From: Oscillibacter sp.
Lineage (GTDB): Bacteria > Bacillota > Clostridia > Oscillospirales > Oscillospiraceae
Assembly (NCBI GenBank): GCA_017526785.1
Contig: JAFXQV010000008.1
Coordinates: 1 to 64,000 of the forward strand
Direction of reading: 5' to 3'
Length of the DNA: 64,000 nt
Shown: positions 41,525 through 51,082 of the stretch, piece after piece
How positions within the stretch are numbered: the stretch's first letter is position 1
How the letters are laid out: each line of letters begins with the position of its first letter
Notes under the pieces: model-generated
The model's database searches: none
Seen by the model: the letters and a program-made list of their open reading frames with translations, nothing else
What the model was told of the DNA's origin: nothing
Program-made: the position numbers and the translations under genes

Positions 41525-42250
41525 TTATAACTGGCGGAGGGCGTCCACAAGCGCGGTTTTACTTTCCGTTTTCGCGTCCTTTCGTTTAATAACTCTGGCG
41601 GGGCTTCCGGCCACAACGGCGTTTTCGGGTACGTCCTCGATGACGACGGCTCCGGCGGCGACCACCGCGCCCGCGCCGATGTGGACGCCCTCAATGACCA
41701 CGGCGTTAGCGCCCACGAGTACATGGTCTTCCACGATAACGGGCGTGGCGGACGCCGGCTCCACGACGCCGGCGAGGACAGCGCCCGCGCCGATGTGGCA
41801 GAAATCGCCCACGGTGGCGCGGCCGCCCAGCACCGCGCCCATGTCAATCATGGTACCCCTGCCCACGACCGCGCCGATGTTGATGACCGCGCCCATCATA
41901 ATCACCGCGCCGTCGCCGATTTCGACCTTTTCGCGGATAATCGCGCCGGGTTCGATACGCGCCTTGACATTCTTGATATCCAGCAGAGGCACGCCGGAGT
42001 TGCGGCGGTCATTTTCAATGACGCAGTTGGTGATTTTGTCGGCGTTGGCTTGCAAAATCGGGTCAAGTTCGTTCCAGTCGCCGAAGACAATCAGGCTTTC
42101 GCGGCCGGAGGATTCATCACGGCCGCCGCGAAATACGGTAGCGGCTCCGAAGTCGACAGCGCCCGTGACGTTCAAATAGAGCTTTACGGGGGTTTTTTTC
42201 TCGGAATTTGCGATATAATCAATAATTTCCTGCGCGTTCAGGACATCCAT
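41525..42250 (-). CDS. dapH: Tetrahydrodipicolinate N-acetyltransferase
   Basis: The protein has an N-terminal DapH domain ([20 protein letters not shown]) and a left-handed beta-helix of hexapeptide repeats ([20 protein letters not shown] and following), ending [10 protein letters not shown]. DapH acetylates tetrahydrodipicolinate in the acetylase branch of lysine and diaminopimelate synthesis. From ATG 42250 (GGAG 9 bases upstream) it has 241 residues, the usual length. It lies after dapA and dapB. Confidence 0.93.
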   Translation of the reverse strand: MDVLNAQEIIDYIANSEKKTPVKLYLNVTGAVDFGAATVFRGGRDESSGRESLIVFGDWNELDPILQANADKITNCVIENDRRNSGVPLLDIKNVKARIEPGAIIREKVEIGDGAVIMMGAVINIGAVVGRGTMIDMGAVLGGRATVGDFCHIGAGAVLAGVVEPASATPVIVEDHVLVGANAVVIEGVHIGAGAVVAAGAVVIEDVPENAVVAGSPARVIKRKDAKTESKTALVDALRQL

Positions 42251-42345
42251 AACAAATTTCTCCATTCCTAAAGACATCTGTTGTCTGTCATTAGTTTTCT
42301 TAAATGCGGTTACGCTTCTTCCCCGCCGGACAGTTGGACAATACG

Positions 42346-43062
42346 TCATTCCCCGAACAGGAGCGCTTGGAGGTCATAGACGCCGTTGGGCTTGCCGGGG
42401 AGGAGACGCGCCATCCGAAGCGCCCCATTGACGAAAATCTGGCGGCTTCCGGCGCGGTGCGTGAACTCCAATTCTTCATCCTGCCCGAAGAAGTGTACCG
42501 TGTGCGTCCCGGCGACCGTGCCGCCGCGCAGAGCGTGAACCCCGATTTCGTTAGGCCGCCGCCTGCCAACGTCCCCTTCCCTGCCGTAGGTCGGGGACAT
42601 CGCATGTTCCGGGTCGATTGCGTCCAGAAGCAGTTTCGCGGTGCCGCTGGGGGCGTCGGTCTTCTGATTGTGGTGTGTCTCCGTGATTTCCACGTCGTAG
42701 CCGCTCAAAATGGGGGACACGAGTTTCAGAACCCGGTAGAGTACGGCGACACAAAGGGAGTAGTTCGCGCTCCACAGAACCGGGGCGAACTCGCCGAGGC
42801 TCCGGAACAGGCGCGTTTGCTCGTCGCCCAAACCCGTGGTGCCGGAGAGAAGCGGCGTACCCGTGCGGCGGACGTAATCGGCGATAAACGGCATGGCCTC
42901 CGGCCGGGAAAAGTCCATCATCACGTCGGCGACTTTCCCCTCTTTGGACAAATCCTGAATGTCGAACTCGTCGAAGGACGCGGCAATGGTGTCGCCGTTG
43001 GCTTCCGCCGTGGACTGAATCATCTGCCCCATGCGTCCCCGGCCAATGAGTAAAATTTTCAT
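42346..43062 (-). CDS. dapB: 4-hydroxy-tetrahydrodipicolinate reductase
   Basis: The 238-residue protein has an N-terminal NAD(P)-binding motif ([13 protein letters not shown]; GxGxMG) and the DapB signature [15 protein letters not shown], which holds the catalytic His and Lys. It reduces the DapA product. ATG 43062 has CAGGAGATTTACC upstream. It lies 65 bases after dapA, with a hairpin CTGTCCG/CGGACAG (43094-43122) in the gap. Confidence 0.94.
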   Translation of the reverse strand: MKILLIGRGRMGQMIQSTAEANGDTIAASFDEFDIQDLSKEGKVADVMMDFSRPEAMPFIADYVRRTGTPLLSGTTGLGDEQTRLFRSLGEFAPVLWSANYSLCVAVLYRVLKLVSPILSGYDVEITETHHNQKTDAPSGTAKLLLDAIDPEHAMSPTYGREGDVGRRRPNEIGVHALRGGTVAGTHTVHFFGQDEELEFTHRAGSRQIFVNGALRMARLLPGKPNGVYDLQALLFGE

Positions 43063-43127
43063 CGGTAAATCTCCTGTCACTTTATATTAGCGACTGTCCG
43101 GGCGGTGTTCCGGTTCGGACAGCGCGG

Positions 43128-44015
43128 TTACACCAATCCCTCGTCCCGGAGGGTCGTCCAGAGGTCAATGCGGTGGGGTTCGCTCATGTCGCACAGCGGG
43201 AGGCGCATCGTCCCGGCGGGCAGTCCCATCATGTTCATGGCGCTTTTGACCGGAATGGGGTTTACTTCCATGAACAGGTCATTCATCAGCCGCAGGTGTT
43301 TCAAGTGCGATTCCAAGGCCTGCTGGTGCCGTCCGGCGAGATAGTCCGCTACAATGTCGTGGCAGATACGGGGGCAGACATTCGCGTATACCGAGATAAC
43401 GCCGCTTCCGCCGATACTCAAAATGGGAATGGTAATATCATCGTTGCCGGAGTACAGCGCGAAGTCCGGACTCACGAAGCGGGCAATTTTCATGGCATAG
43501 CTCATATCGCCGGACGCCTCTTTGATACCGGCAATCCGGGGATGTTTGCTGAGCTGTTCGACCACGGAGACGGGAATGGAACAGCCCGTACGCCCCGGGA
43601 CATTGTAGAGCAGACAGGGAATGTCCACGGCGTCGGCGGCGGCGGCGAAGTGCTGGTACATGCCCTCCGGGTTGGCCTTGTTGTAGTACGGCGCAATCAG
43701 CAGGAGCGCGTCCGCGCCCATGTCCTGATAGCGCAGGCTCATTTCTTTCTGGGTGGCGGTGGAGTTGGAACCGCTTCCGACAATCACGGGAACGCGTCCG
43801 GCGACTGTCCGGATAGTGTGCTGCACGACTGCGGCGTCCTCCTCGTGGCTCATGGTGGAGTATTCGCCAGTGGTGCCGAGCGTCAATATGGCGTCGGTTC
43901 CCTCGCTGATTTGGCGCTCCAGCAAAACCGTCAGCGCGTCAAAATCGACAGCGCCGCCTTCGCGGAAAGGCGTAATCATGGCGACAATGGAACCCTGTAC
44001 ACGTTCAAATCTCAT
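43128..44015 (-). CDS. dapA: 4-hydroxy-tetrahydrodipicolinate synthase
   Basis: The 295-residue TIM-barrel enzyme has GTTGEYSTMSHEE, the Tyr of LLYNVPGRTGC, and the Schiff-base Lys in IAGIKEASGD. It condenses pyruvate with aspartate semialdehyde, the first step of lysine/diaminopimelate synthesis. ATG 44015 has GGAGGATGG upstream. It is the first gene of dapA-dapB-dapH. A leader of about 226 bases precedes it. Confidence 0.95.
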   Translation of the reverse strand: MRFERVQGSIVAMITPFREGGAVDFDALTVLLERQISEGTDAILTLGTTGEYSTMSHEEDAAVVQHTIRTVAGRVPVIVGSGSNSTATQKEMSLRYQDMGADALLLIAPYYNKANPEGMYQHFAAAADAVDIPCLLYNVPGRTGCSIPVSVVEQLSKHPRIAGIKEASGDMSYAMKIARFVSPDFALYSGNDDITIPILSIGGSGVISVYANVCPRICHDIVADYLAGRHQQALESHLKHLRLMNDLFMEVNPIPVKSAMNMMGLPAGTMRLPLCDMSEPHRIDLWTTLRDEGLV

Positions 44016-44247
44016 AAGAAAACCATCCTCCTATCAAATCCCACAGCGGAACTTGCGCTATGTATAAGCCGGGAACGTCCCCGGAAAAACAACAGTCGGC
44101 TGGATATGCTCCACCGACCCGCGCAGTGTAAAAAGAAGGAATAGCGCCCCGCGCCCGGACAGGAAATCCGGCCGGAAAGCCTCCGCCCCGCCCAAAGCTC
44201 GCCGACGCGGAAGAGTTCTAATTTCTGCGGCACTTCCCCCTTTTTTT
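44016..44247 (-). promoter_or_regulatory. Long G+C-rich leader of the dap operon
   Basis: The transcript from the promoter at 44248-44276 has about 225 bases before dapA. Several hairpins are possible: GGAAG/CTTCC near the 5' end, CCGGA/TCCGG, GTCGG-TGGA/TCCAGCCGAC, and CCGGG/CCCGG before TTATAC. A CTTTTT run lies midway. The conserved lysine-riboswitch core (GCCGAAG and neighbours) is missing, and no T-box motif is present. It may be an attenuator of unknown type. Confidence 0.4.
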
Positions 44248-44276
44248 ATCATACCATGTTCTACCCCGATATGCAA
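44248..44276 (-). promoter_or_regulatory. Promoter of the dap operon
   Basis: On the minus strand TTGCAT (44271-44276) and TATGAT (44248-44253) are 17 bases apart. Confidence 0.65.
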
Positions 44277-44420
44277 GCGTTTTTTTGGAAAAGTACCATA
44301 AAAATGTGTACAGTGCCTCTCTGACGGGTTCAAGCGCGGTACGCGGCACGATACAAACGGCTGTGACCGGAATTTCCCTGTTCTGTAACAAAATGACCGT
44401 GAATTGTCACCGTTGCTTTC

Positions 44421-44449
44421 TTGACATCAGCGCGGAATGGCGATATAAT
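44421..44449 (+). promoter_or_regulatory. Promoter of the transglutaminase-like gene
   Basis: TTGACA (44421-44426) and TATAAT (44444-44449) with a 17-base spacer is a consensus promoter. The leader is about 95 bases. The stretch 44277-44420 shows nothing I recognise. Confidence 0.85.
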
Positions 44450-44550
44450 GCAAAACAGGCACAAACTAACGGGAATTTGTGCGATTTATGTCATTTTATT
44501 TATAAAATGGCAAGAAATGGAAAGATTTTTCAACCAAAGGAGGGTTTTGC

Positions 44551-46083
44551 ATGAGCATTCCCTGTCGAAGAATCCGGGTGGCGCTGATGAGTGTCCTGTG
44601 CGCGGCGGCTCTGGTGTTCCCGGCGTGGGCGGCGGACGCCGTGGAAGCGCGGACGGAGTCCGCCGCCCCGGAGAATGACGCGCTTTTCTATGGATACCTG
44701 CTCCGGCGCGCGGGGGCGTCGAACCATGCCGACCTGCTGTCGGACGCCGCCTCCAAACTCAACGCCAAAGACCGGGAGCTGTACGACCACCTCAAGGCCT
44801 TCGTGGCGAAAATCGCAAGCGGCGAGGAGACGGAGGCGGTCTATACCATCGTCTATGACAACTTTCCGCTGACATGGACGGCGGCGGAACTGGGCGTATC
44901 GGATATCTTCTCCCCCGCCGGAAAGGCAGCCATGTCGGCAAAAATTAATGAATGCTACAATTATGATACCGACGCGGTCATGGACGCGCTCCTTGCGGAC
45001 TGCCCGTATGAACTCTACTGGTATAGCAAGTCTGGCGGAGGTGTCCATTTCAGTTACGTGGGAGCCGCTTACAGCGGCACTTCCCAAGAAGTGACACTCA
45101 AAGCCGCCCCGACGTTTACCGTTGCCATGAGCGTGTCGCCGGACTACGGAAGCGGCACCACCGTCAACCGGAGCCTTCGCCCGGGGATTGAGAACACCGT
45201 CGCAAACGCCAAAGCGATTGTGGACAAGTATCAAGGCAAGTCCGACTATGAAAAAATGCTCGGCTACTCCACGGAAATCTGCGATTTGGTCACGTACGAC
45301 ACCGCCGCCGCCGAAAACAAAAACACGCCTTACGGCGACCCGTGGCAGTTAGTCAGCATCTTTGACGGCGACCCGGAGACAAATGTAGTCTGCGAGGGCT
45401 ATTCCAAAGCGTTTAAGTTCCTCTGCGACCTGACTACATTCAACAGTTCCAACGTGGAATGCTGTCTGGTGACGGGTCTGCTCGGCGGGGGTACGGGTGC
45501 CGGAGAACATATGTGGAACGTCGTCACGATGGACAACGGAAAGCGCTATCTGGTGGACGTGACCAACTCCGACAGCAACGGCGGCCCGGAGTACCTCTTG
45601 CTCAAAGGCGGCAAGCCCAACAGCCAGCAATCCACGCAGTACGACTTCCACGGCTGGCTTTCCTTCGTGTACGACTGGGACACGCGGAACTTGTGGGGCG
45701 ACGAATTCCTGACGCTCGACACGGTGGACTACAAGGACGCGGCACCCAATCCGGGCGGAGACCCCGACCCCGAAACGCAATCCCCCTATGCGTACGAAAT
45801 ACAGGGGATTACAAAGAGCGGCGAAAAACTCAACGTAAAACTTCAAAACTACTCCGGGAATGGCGCTTTGCTGATGGTGGCGGCGTACGCGGAAAGCGGC
45901 CAATTTCTCCGCGTCGCGCTGGACAGCGCGCAAACCGCGAACATCGAACAGGCGACATCCGGCAGTGTGACCCTTCAACTGACAACCAGTGACGCGGACA
46001 TTGTCAAGGTTATCCTGCTGGATAACGACACCCAGAAGCCGCTTTGCGAAAGTAAAGCCTACAAATTCCAGCAGCAGGGGTGA
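44551..46083 (+). CDS. Secreted transglutaminase-like protein
   Basis: The 510-residue protein has a signal peptide (VALMSVLCAAALVFPAWA, cleavage after AWA). The transglutaminase-like catalytic triad is seen as Cys in VVCEGYSKAFKFL (about 275), His in GAGEHMWNVV and Asp in YLVDVTNSD. The C-terminal part (about 410-510) looks like a beta-rich module, after a Pro-rich hinge NPGGDPDPETQ. Such domains cleave or cross-link peptides; in bacteria many act as peptidases on the cell surface. RBS AAAGGAGGG precedes the ATG. It has its own promoter and terminator. Confidence 0.85.
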   Translation: MSIPCRRIRVALMSVLCAAALVFPAWAADAVEARTESAAPENDALFYGYLLRRAGASNHADLLSDAASKLNAKDRELYDHLKAFVAKIASGEETEAVYTIVYDNFPLTWTAAELGVSDIFSPAGKAAMSAKINECYNYDTDAVMDALLADCPYELYWYSKSGGGVHFSYVGAAYSGTSQEVTLKAAPTFTVAMSVSPDYGSGTTVNRSLRPGIENTVANAKAIVDKYQGKSDYEKMLGYSTEICDLVTYDTAAAENKNTPYGDPWQLVSIFDGDPETNVVCEGYSKAFKFLCDLTTFNSSNVECCLVTGLLGGGTGAGEHMWNVVTMDNGKRYLVDVTNSDSNGGPEYLLLKGGKPNSQQSTQYDFHGWLSFVYDWDTRNLWGDEFLTLDTVDYKDAAPNPGGDPDPETQSPYAYEIQGITKSGEKLNVKLQNYSGNGALLMVAAYAESGQFLRVALDSAQTANIEQATSGSVTLQLTTSDADIVKVILLDNDTQKPLCESKAYKFQQQG

Positions 46084-46109
46084 AAGCGCCTCCGCGCGGC
46101 ATATTCCAT

Positions 46110-46149
46110 GCCGGAACCGCAAATTTACTCTTGCGGTTCCGGCTTTTTT
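46110..46149 (+). terminator. Terminator after the transglutaminase-like gene
   Basis: GCCGGAACCGCAA (46110-46122) pairs perfectly with TTGCGGTTCCGGC (46131-46143), followed by T6. Confidence 0.95.
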
Positions 46150-46204
46150 GTGGTTTAATAGGCGACAAAATCAGACGGAAACTACCTGTCAGGAGGGACT
46201 GGTC

Positions 46205-47083
46205 ATGACCCCGAAAAAAATTGCCATTTTAACGGATTCCTGCGTAGACCTGTCACCGGACATTCTGCGCCAGAACCACATTTACACTGTCCCCCTCCGC
46301 ATTCTCTGCGCGGACGGGGAATACCTCGACGGCGTGAATATCCGGAGCGCCGACGTTTACCGCCGCCTTCACGCCGGGGAACTCCCGAAAACGTCCCTGC
46401 CGTCCACGGAAAGCCTTGAACGAACCCTGCGGCAAATCATATCCGACGGATACGACGGCATTATAGGGATTCTGGTTTCCAGCGGGATTTCCGGCACTTA
46501 CAATCTGGTGCGGCTCGCGGCCGAGGAAGTCCAAGCCGACAACGACGGCCTTGCCATGCGCGTTTACGACACGCTCAGCGGTTCCGTCGGGGAGGCGCTG
46601 GTCGTGCTTCAGATTCTGGAGGACTTGAAAAACGGGTACGGCTGGGAGGAACTCACGGAACGCCGTATACCGTCCCTGATTCGCAACACCACGGTGGCCT
46701 TTTCCGTGGACACGCTGGAATACCTGCTCAAAGGCGGGCGTATCGGGAAAGTCACCGCTGCGGCCGGAACCATTCTGCAAATCAAGCCGCTTCTGGCCTT
46801 CTCCCCGGAGGACGGACAGCTACAGTCCGTGGCGAAAGTGCGGGGGCGGAATCAGGTGTTCGGAAAGCTCGTGGAACTGATGGTCAAGTATTGCGCGGGA
46901 CATCGGCGCTACAATCTGGCGGTGGCCAACGGCGGAGACCCTGCGGGCATGGCCGCGCTCCGCGAGAAATTAACCGCCGCCCTGCCGGATTACGGCTTTG
47001 TCTGCGAGGGCGAAATCAATAGCACATTCAGCGTCTACATCGGTGATGGCATTCTTGGAGCCGGAATCCAGCTTCTTGACTGA
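46205..47083 (+). CDS. DegV family fatty-acid-binding protein
   Basis: The 292-residue protein has the DegV signatures: KIAILTDSCVDL, then KTSLPSTESL (the Ser/Thr fatty-acid pocket), SSGISGTYN, and FSVDTLEYLLKGGRIGK. DegV/FakB proteins present fatty acids to the FakA kinase domain. A DAK2-type FakA-like gene lies at 58482-60167, so the two may work together. ATG 46205 has AGGAGGGAC upstream. It starts 56 bases after the terminator at 46110-46149. Confidence 0.93.
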   Translation: MTPKKIAILTDSCVDLSPDILRQNHIYTVPLRILCADGEYLDGVNIRSADVYRRLHAGELPKTSLPSTESLERTLRQIISDGYDGIIGILVSSGISGTYNLVRLAAEEVQADNDGLAMRVYDTLSGSVGEALVVLQILEDLKNGYGWEELTERRIPSLIRNTTVAFSVDTLEYLLKGGRIGKVTAAAGTILQIKPLLAFSPEDGQLQSVAKVRGRNQVFGKLVELMVKYCAGHRRYNLAVANGGDPAGMAALREKLTAALPDYGFVCEGEINSTFSVYIGDGILGAGIQLLD

Positions 47084-47232
47084 CACATTTCCTTGAAAGG
47101 CGCGATTTTCCATAAAAACGCGGGCATATTCTCCTCTGTTCGTGCCAAACTATGCGGGCGATACCCAAACGTCGCAACGCGGGAACCCGTTCCCGCACGA
47201 TGAAAGCTGACACCAATCAGAAGGAGACTACC

Positions 47233-47469
47233 ATGTCTAATCAGAATTTCAATACGGAAAACGGAAGCAACAGTAACAGCACCAGCAAGAACCGCCTCAA
47301 CATTCCCGAAGCCCGTGCCGCGATGGACCGCTTCAAGATGGAAGCGGCGGCGGAAGTGGGCGTCGACCTCAAAGACGGCTACAACGGCGACCTGACCAGC
47401 CGCGAGGCCGGTTCCGTCGGCGGACAGATGGTCAAGAAGATGGTCGAGTCCTACGAGAAGTCCCTGTAA
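47233..47469 (+). CDS. Small acid-soluble spore protein, alpha/beta type
   Basis: The 78-residue protein has an Asn/Ser-rich start and the alpha/beta SASP core: ARAAMDRFKMEAAAEVGVDL, with the germination-protease-like site region, then LTSREAGSVGGQMVKKMVE. SASPs coat and protect spore DNA and are degraded at germination. AAGGAG precedes ATG 47233. A forespore (sigma-G) promoter would be expected upstream but could not be placed with confidence. Confidence 0.93.
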   Translation: MSNQNFNTENGSNSNSTSKNRLNIPEARAAMDRFKMEAAAEVGVDLKDGYNGDLTSREAGSVGGQMVKKMVESYEKSL

Positions 47470-47547
47470 CCCGCAACGGGTTTTCAACGGGTACACCGTG
47501 ACAAAGCATAGCCGTATCCGTTCCGGGTGAACGGCGCGGACACGCTT

Positions 47548-47578
47548 CCCTCTCCCGCCACGCGGGGGAGGGATTTTT
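47548..47578 (+). terminator. Terminator after the SASP gene
   Basis: CCCTCTCCCGC (47548-47558) pairs with GCGGGGGAGGG (47562-47572), with one G-T pair, followed by ATTTTT. Confidence 0.85.
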
Positions 47579-47656
47579 GCAAAATCGTGGAAAGTCACAA
47601 AAAGTCCTCCGAAAATGCCGCAAAATCACGAATTTTCAGCGCCGAAACGGCTACCC

Positions 47657-47685
47657 TTGACAATTCCGGCGTAAAATGATACAAT
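47657..47685 (+). promoter_or_regulatory. Promoter of the antiterminator-ptsG unit
   Basis: TTGACA (47657-47662) and TACAAT (47680-47685) have a 17-base spacer. Confidence 0.8.
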
Positions 47686-47702
47686 TCGTTCACAATTCCG
47701 TT

Positions 47703-47787
47703 GGAATGTTACCGGTTTGTCCGGGCTTGACCAACTCTGTCCGGTTCCCCTTGGGCGGGATTATGGGCGGGGTGGTTTGTTTTTTGT
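47703..47787 (+). promoter_or_regulatory. RAT-like antiterminator site followed by terminator-like T tract
   Basis: Bases 47703-47732 read GGAATGTTACCGG, five loop bases, CCGGGCTTGACC. This follows the ribonucleic antiterminator (RAT) pattern GGATTGTTACTG-loop-CAGGCAAAACC bound by BglG/LicT/GlcT proteins. A GC-rich stretch (CCCC to GGGG) and TTTGTTTTTTG (47777-47787) follow. It lies between the promoter and the antiterminator gene itself, which suggests autoregulation. Confidence 0.55.
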
Positions 47788-47802
47788 AAGGGGGCGGAGG
47801 GG

Positions 47803-48651
47803 TTGCGGGTCAAGAAGGTTATTAACAACAACATCCTTTGCGTCATCGACAGCCACAATCAGGAGCTGATTGTCAGCGGCAAGGGGCTTGGATTCCGCCG
47901 CCACCCCGGAGAGTTCATCGACCCCGCACGCGTCGAAAAGACTTACCGCATGGAGAGCCGCGACAAACAACGGAAATTGCGCGAACTCGTCGAACAGATT
48001 CCCATGGAACACCTCGAACTGACGGAAGAACTGATTGCCGACATTAAGAAGCAGATTTCCAGTCCCCTGAATGAATCCCTGGTCATCACGCTGGCAGACC
48101 ATATCAGTTTCGCCATACGCCGGAAACAGGAGGGTATCACGTTCCAAAATCCCCTGCAAGGCGACATCATCTGCTATTACCCGGCGGAGTATCGGCTGGG
48201 ACAGCACTGTGTCCGGGTTGTGCGGGAGCGAACCGGAATCGACCTCAGCGAAAGTGAGGCCTCTTTCATTGCCCTGCACATCGTCAACGCCGAACTCAAT
48301 ACCGACATGAGCGAGATGTATGACATCACACGTCTGATTGAAGGCGCACTGCAAGTCGTGGAGTATTACTATCAGCGCACATTCGACCGGGAATCGCTGG
48401 ACTTTAGCCGATTCGTGGTACATCTGCGCTACTTCGCACAGCGTCTCTTTCAGGGGAAGTCCCTGCAGGACAGCGGCTCCGTGCAAGATGAGCAATTCCG
48501 GCAGATGATTATCCGGAGTTGCGCGACCCATTACAAGTGTGCCCGGCATATCGCGGAGTATGTTAAGAACACATGGAACCGTGACCTCTCCGACGAGGAG
48601 CTCATGTATCTGACCATTCACTTGAAACGTATCAACGCGAATCAGAAATAG
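47803..48651 (+). CDS. BglG-family transcriptional antiterminator (GlcT/LicT type)
   Basis: The 282-residue protein has an N-terminal RNA-binding CAT domain (about 1-58; VKKVINNNILCVIDSHNQEL, then GKGLGFRRHPGEFI) and two PRD domains, with PRD histidines in ITLADHISFAIRRK and FIALHIVNAEL. PTS enzymes phosphorylate these histidines to control RNA binding. The start is TTG 47803 with GGAGGGG just upstream. The ptsG-like gene follows after 128 bases, so this regulator most likely controls that transporter. Confidence 0.92.
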   Translation: MRVKKVINNNILCVIDSHNQELIVSGKGLGFRRHPGEFIDPARVEKTYRMESRDKQRKLRELVEQIPMEHLELTEELIADIKKQISSPLNESLVITLADHISFAIRRKQEGITFQNPLQGDIICYYPAEYRLGQHCVRVVRERTGIDLSESEASFIALHIVNAELNTDMSEMYDITRLIEGALQVVEYYYQRTFDRESLDFSRFVVHLRYFAQRLFQGKSLQDSGSVQDEQFRQMIIRSCATHYKCARHIAEYVKNTWNRDLSDEELMYLTIHLKRINANQK

Positions 48652-48779
48652 CGCGGCGTTTCCGCCGCCCTCCCCTTTCGGGAACTGGCCGGGAGTTCGC
48701 CCGAATCATACAAAAATTACCGCTTCGGCGGATTTGAATAGCAGGAAAGGAACATGTAATGTAAAAGGAGGCATTTTTT

Positions 48780-50924
48780 GTGAAAGACCAAATCTTTGGC
48801 GTCTTGCAGAGGGTAGGCCGCTCGTTCATGCTGCCTATCGCGCTTCTGCCCGCCGCCGGACTGCTGCTCGGTATCGGCAGTTCGTTCACCAACGCCACCA
48901 TGCTGGAGGCCTACCACCTCACTGGCGTCATCTACCCGGGAAGCGCCATTTACACGCTTCTGGACATTATGAACCAGTGCGGCAGTGCCATTTTCGGCAA
49001 CTTGGCCTTACTGTTCGCAATGGGCGTGGCAATCGGCATGGCGAAACGTGAAAAGGACGTTGCCGCGCTGTCGGGCGCTATCGCCTACATCGTCATGAAC
49101 ACGTCCATTTCCGCCATGATTACCGCCAAGGGCGGCGTGGAAGCGATGGCCGCGAACTCCACCACGTCCATGCTCGGCATCACCACTCTGCAAATGGGCG
49201 TGTTCGGCGGTATCATCGTCGGACTGGGCGTCGCCGCGCTCCATAACCGCTTCTACAAGGTTGAACTCCCGCAGGTGCTTTCCTTCTTCGGCGGCACGCG
49301 CTTCGTTCCGATTGTCTCGACGGGCGTCTTTCTGATTGTCGGTATCGTGATGTTCTTCGTATGGCCGATTATTCAGGCGGGCATCGCCGCGCTGGGCGGA
49401 CTGGTTCTCGGCTCCGGCTACATCGGCACTTGGATTTACGGCATTATCGAACGCGCGTTGATTCCCTTTGGCCTGCACCACGTATTCTACATGCCCTTCT
49501 GGCAGACCGCCATGGGCGGCGAAATGGAAATTAACGGCACTCTCGTGCAGGGCGCGCAAAACATCTTCTTTGCCGAACTGGCCAACAGCGGCAGTATCGA
49601 ACATTTCTCTGTGTCCGCCACGCGCTTTATGGCCGGAAAGTTCCCGTTCATGATTTTCGGTCTCCCCGGCGCGGCGCTGGCCATGTACCGCTGCGCCCGC
49701 CCCGAAAAGAAGCAGGTCGCGGGCGGCCTCCTGATTTCCGCCGCCCTGACGGCCATGCTGACCGGTATCACGGAACCCATTGAATTTACGTTCTTGTTCG
49801 TCGCCCCCCTGATGTACGCGGTTCACTGCGTGTACGCCGGCCTCTCCTACATGCTCATGCACATTTTCAATGTCGGCGTGGGCATGACGTTCTCTGGCGG
49901 TATCATCGACCTGACCCTGTTTGGCATTTTGCAGGGCAACGCCAAAACAAGCTGGATTTGGGTCGTTATCGTGGGTATCGTGTACTTCTTCGTGTACTAC
50001 TTTACCTTCTACTTCATGATTACCAAGATGGACTTGAAGACGCCCGGACGCGAGGCCGACGACGAGGAAACCAAGCTCTTCACCCGTTCCGACTTCAAGG
50101 CCAAGACTGGTATCGGCCCCGACGGCAAGCCCACTGGCTCCGGCGGCTTCTCCGACCCGACTTCCGCCATGATTCTCAAGGGACTGGGCGGCAAGAAGAA
50201 CCTCTCCGACGTGGACTGCTGCGCCACCCGTCTGCGCGTGACGGTGCTGGATTCCAGCAAGGTGTCCGACGCGGTGCTGAAACAGTCCGGCGCGTCCGGC
50301 GTCATCCACAAGGGCAACGGCGTACAGGTCATCTACGGCCCGCAGGTGGCGGTCATCAAGTCCAACTTAGAGGACTTCATGGACACGCCCGAGGCCGATA
50401 TGGTCGACAGCGCGGCGATGGACGCTCCCGCCGCCGCCGAAAAGCCCAAGAGCAAAGAAAAGATGAAAGATTCCACCCTGTTCGCCCACATGAACGGCAC
50501 GGTCGTTCCGATGGAACAGGTACAGGATGAGGCCTTTGCCGAGTGCGCGCTGGGGCAGGGCGTGGCCATTGAGCCGTCCGAGGGACGCCTGTACAGCCCG
50601 GTCAACGGCGTTGTGGAAAACATCTTCGACACCAAGCACGCAATTGGCATTCTGGCCGACGACGGCGCGGATGTGCTTCTGCATATCGGTATCGACACGG
50701 TGAAACTCAACGGACAGCATTTTAAGGTCAACGTCGTGGCCGACCAGCCCGTGAAGAAGGGCGACCTGCTGATTACGTTCGACATGGACGCCATTAAGAA
50801 GGCGGGCTATCTGCTGACCACGCCCATGATTATCTGCAACACGGACGAATACAGCGCCGTCAAGCCGATTCTCTCCGGCGGAGAAGTGGCCGTCGGCACG
50901 CCGATTCTGGAAGTGAAGGGATAA
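48780..50924 (+). CDS. ptsG: PTS glucose/N-acetylglucosamine-type transporter IICBA
   Basis: The 714-residue protein holds all three PTS domains. IIC (about 1-420) has FMLPIALLPAAGLLLGIGSS, PFGLHHVFYMPFW and GITEPIEFTFLF. IIB (about 470-550) has the phosphorylated Cys in DCCATRLRVTV. IIA (about 570-714) has the phosphorylated His in LLHIGIDTVKLNG. The sequence fits the glucose/N-acetylglucosamine/maltose group; glucose is likely given the GlcT-like regulator. The start is GTG 48780 with AAAGGAGG 8 bases upstream. The 48652-48779 gap shows no clear second RAT. Confidence 0.92.
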   Translation: MKDQIFGVLQRVGRSFMLPIALLPAAGLLLGIGSSFTNATMLEAYHLTGVIYPGSAIYTLLDIMNQCGSAIFGNLALLFAMGVAIGMAKREKDVAALSGAIAYIVMNTSISAMITAKGGVEAMAANSTTSMLGITTLQMGVFGGIIVGLGVAALHNRFYKVELPQVLSFFGGTRFVPIVSTGVFLIVGIVMFFVWPIIQAGIAALGGLVLGSGYIGTWIYGIIERALIPFGLHHVFYMPFWQTAMGGEMEINGTLVQGAQNIFFAELANSGSIEHFSVSATRFMAGKFPFMIFGLPGAALAMYRCARPEKKQVAGGLLISAALTAMLTGITEPIEFTFLFVAPLMYAVHCVYAGLSYMLMHIFNVGVGMTFSGGIIDLTLFGILQGNAKTSWIWVVIVGIVYFFVYYFTFYFMITKMDLKTPGREADDEETKLFTRSDFKAKTGIGPDGKPTGSGGFSDPTSAMILKGLGGKKNLSDVDCCATRLRVTVLDSSKVSDAVLKQSGASGVIHKGNGVQVIYGPQVAVIKSNLEDFMDTPEADMVDSAAMDAPAAAEKPKSKEKMKDSTLFAHMNGTVVPMEQVQDEAFAECALGQGVAIEPSEGRLYSPVNGVVENIFDTKHAIGILADDGADVLLHIGIDTVKLNGQHFKVNVVADQPVKKGDLLITFDMDAIKKAGYLLTTPMIICNTDEYSAVKPILSGGEVAVGTPILEVKG

Positions 50925-50987
50925 CGTACACGGCGAGGTTCACGTAACAACCGCCGAAACACCGCGTTTCATTTTCAACATGGCGAC

Positions 50988-51034
50988 AAAATCACCCGGG
51001 AGCGGTTACCCACACTGCCCTTGGGTGATTTTTC
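50988..51034 (+). terminator. Terminator after ptsG
   Basis: AAAATCACCC (50988-50997) pairs with GGGTGATTTT (51023-51032) around a 25-base loop that can itself fold (GGG/CCC), followed by TT. Confidence 0.7.
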
Positions 51035-51082
51035 GGCGTCACGGAGAGAGAAAAACGAACCTTATGCACACTTTTATATAGT

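Noticed and set aside
44016..44247. Lysine riboswitch before dapA
   Set aside because: A P1-like pairing can be drawn, but the conserved inner motifs are missing and the enclosed length is too short.
44285..44554. 89-codon plus-strand frame before the transglutaminase-like gene
   Set aside because: It contains the consensus promoter of that gene within it, lacks a ribosome-binding site and matches no family.
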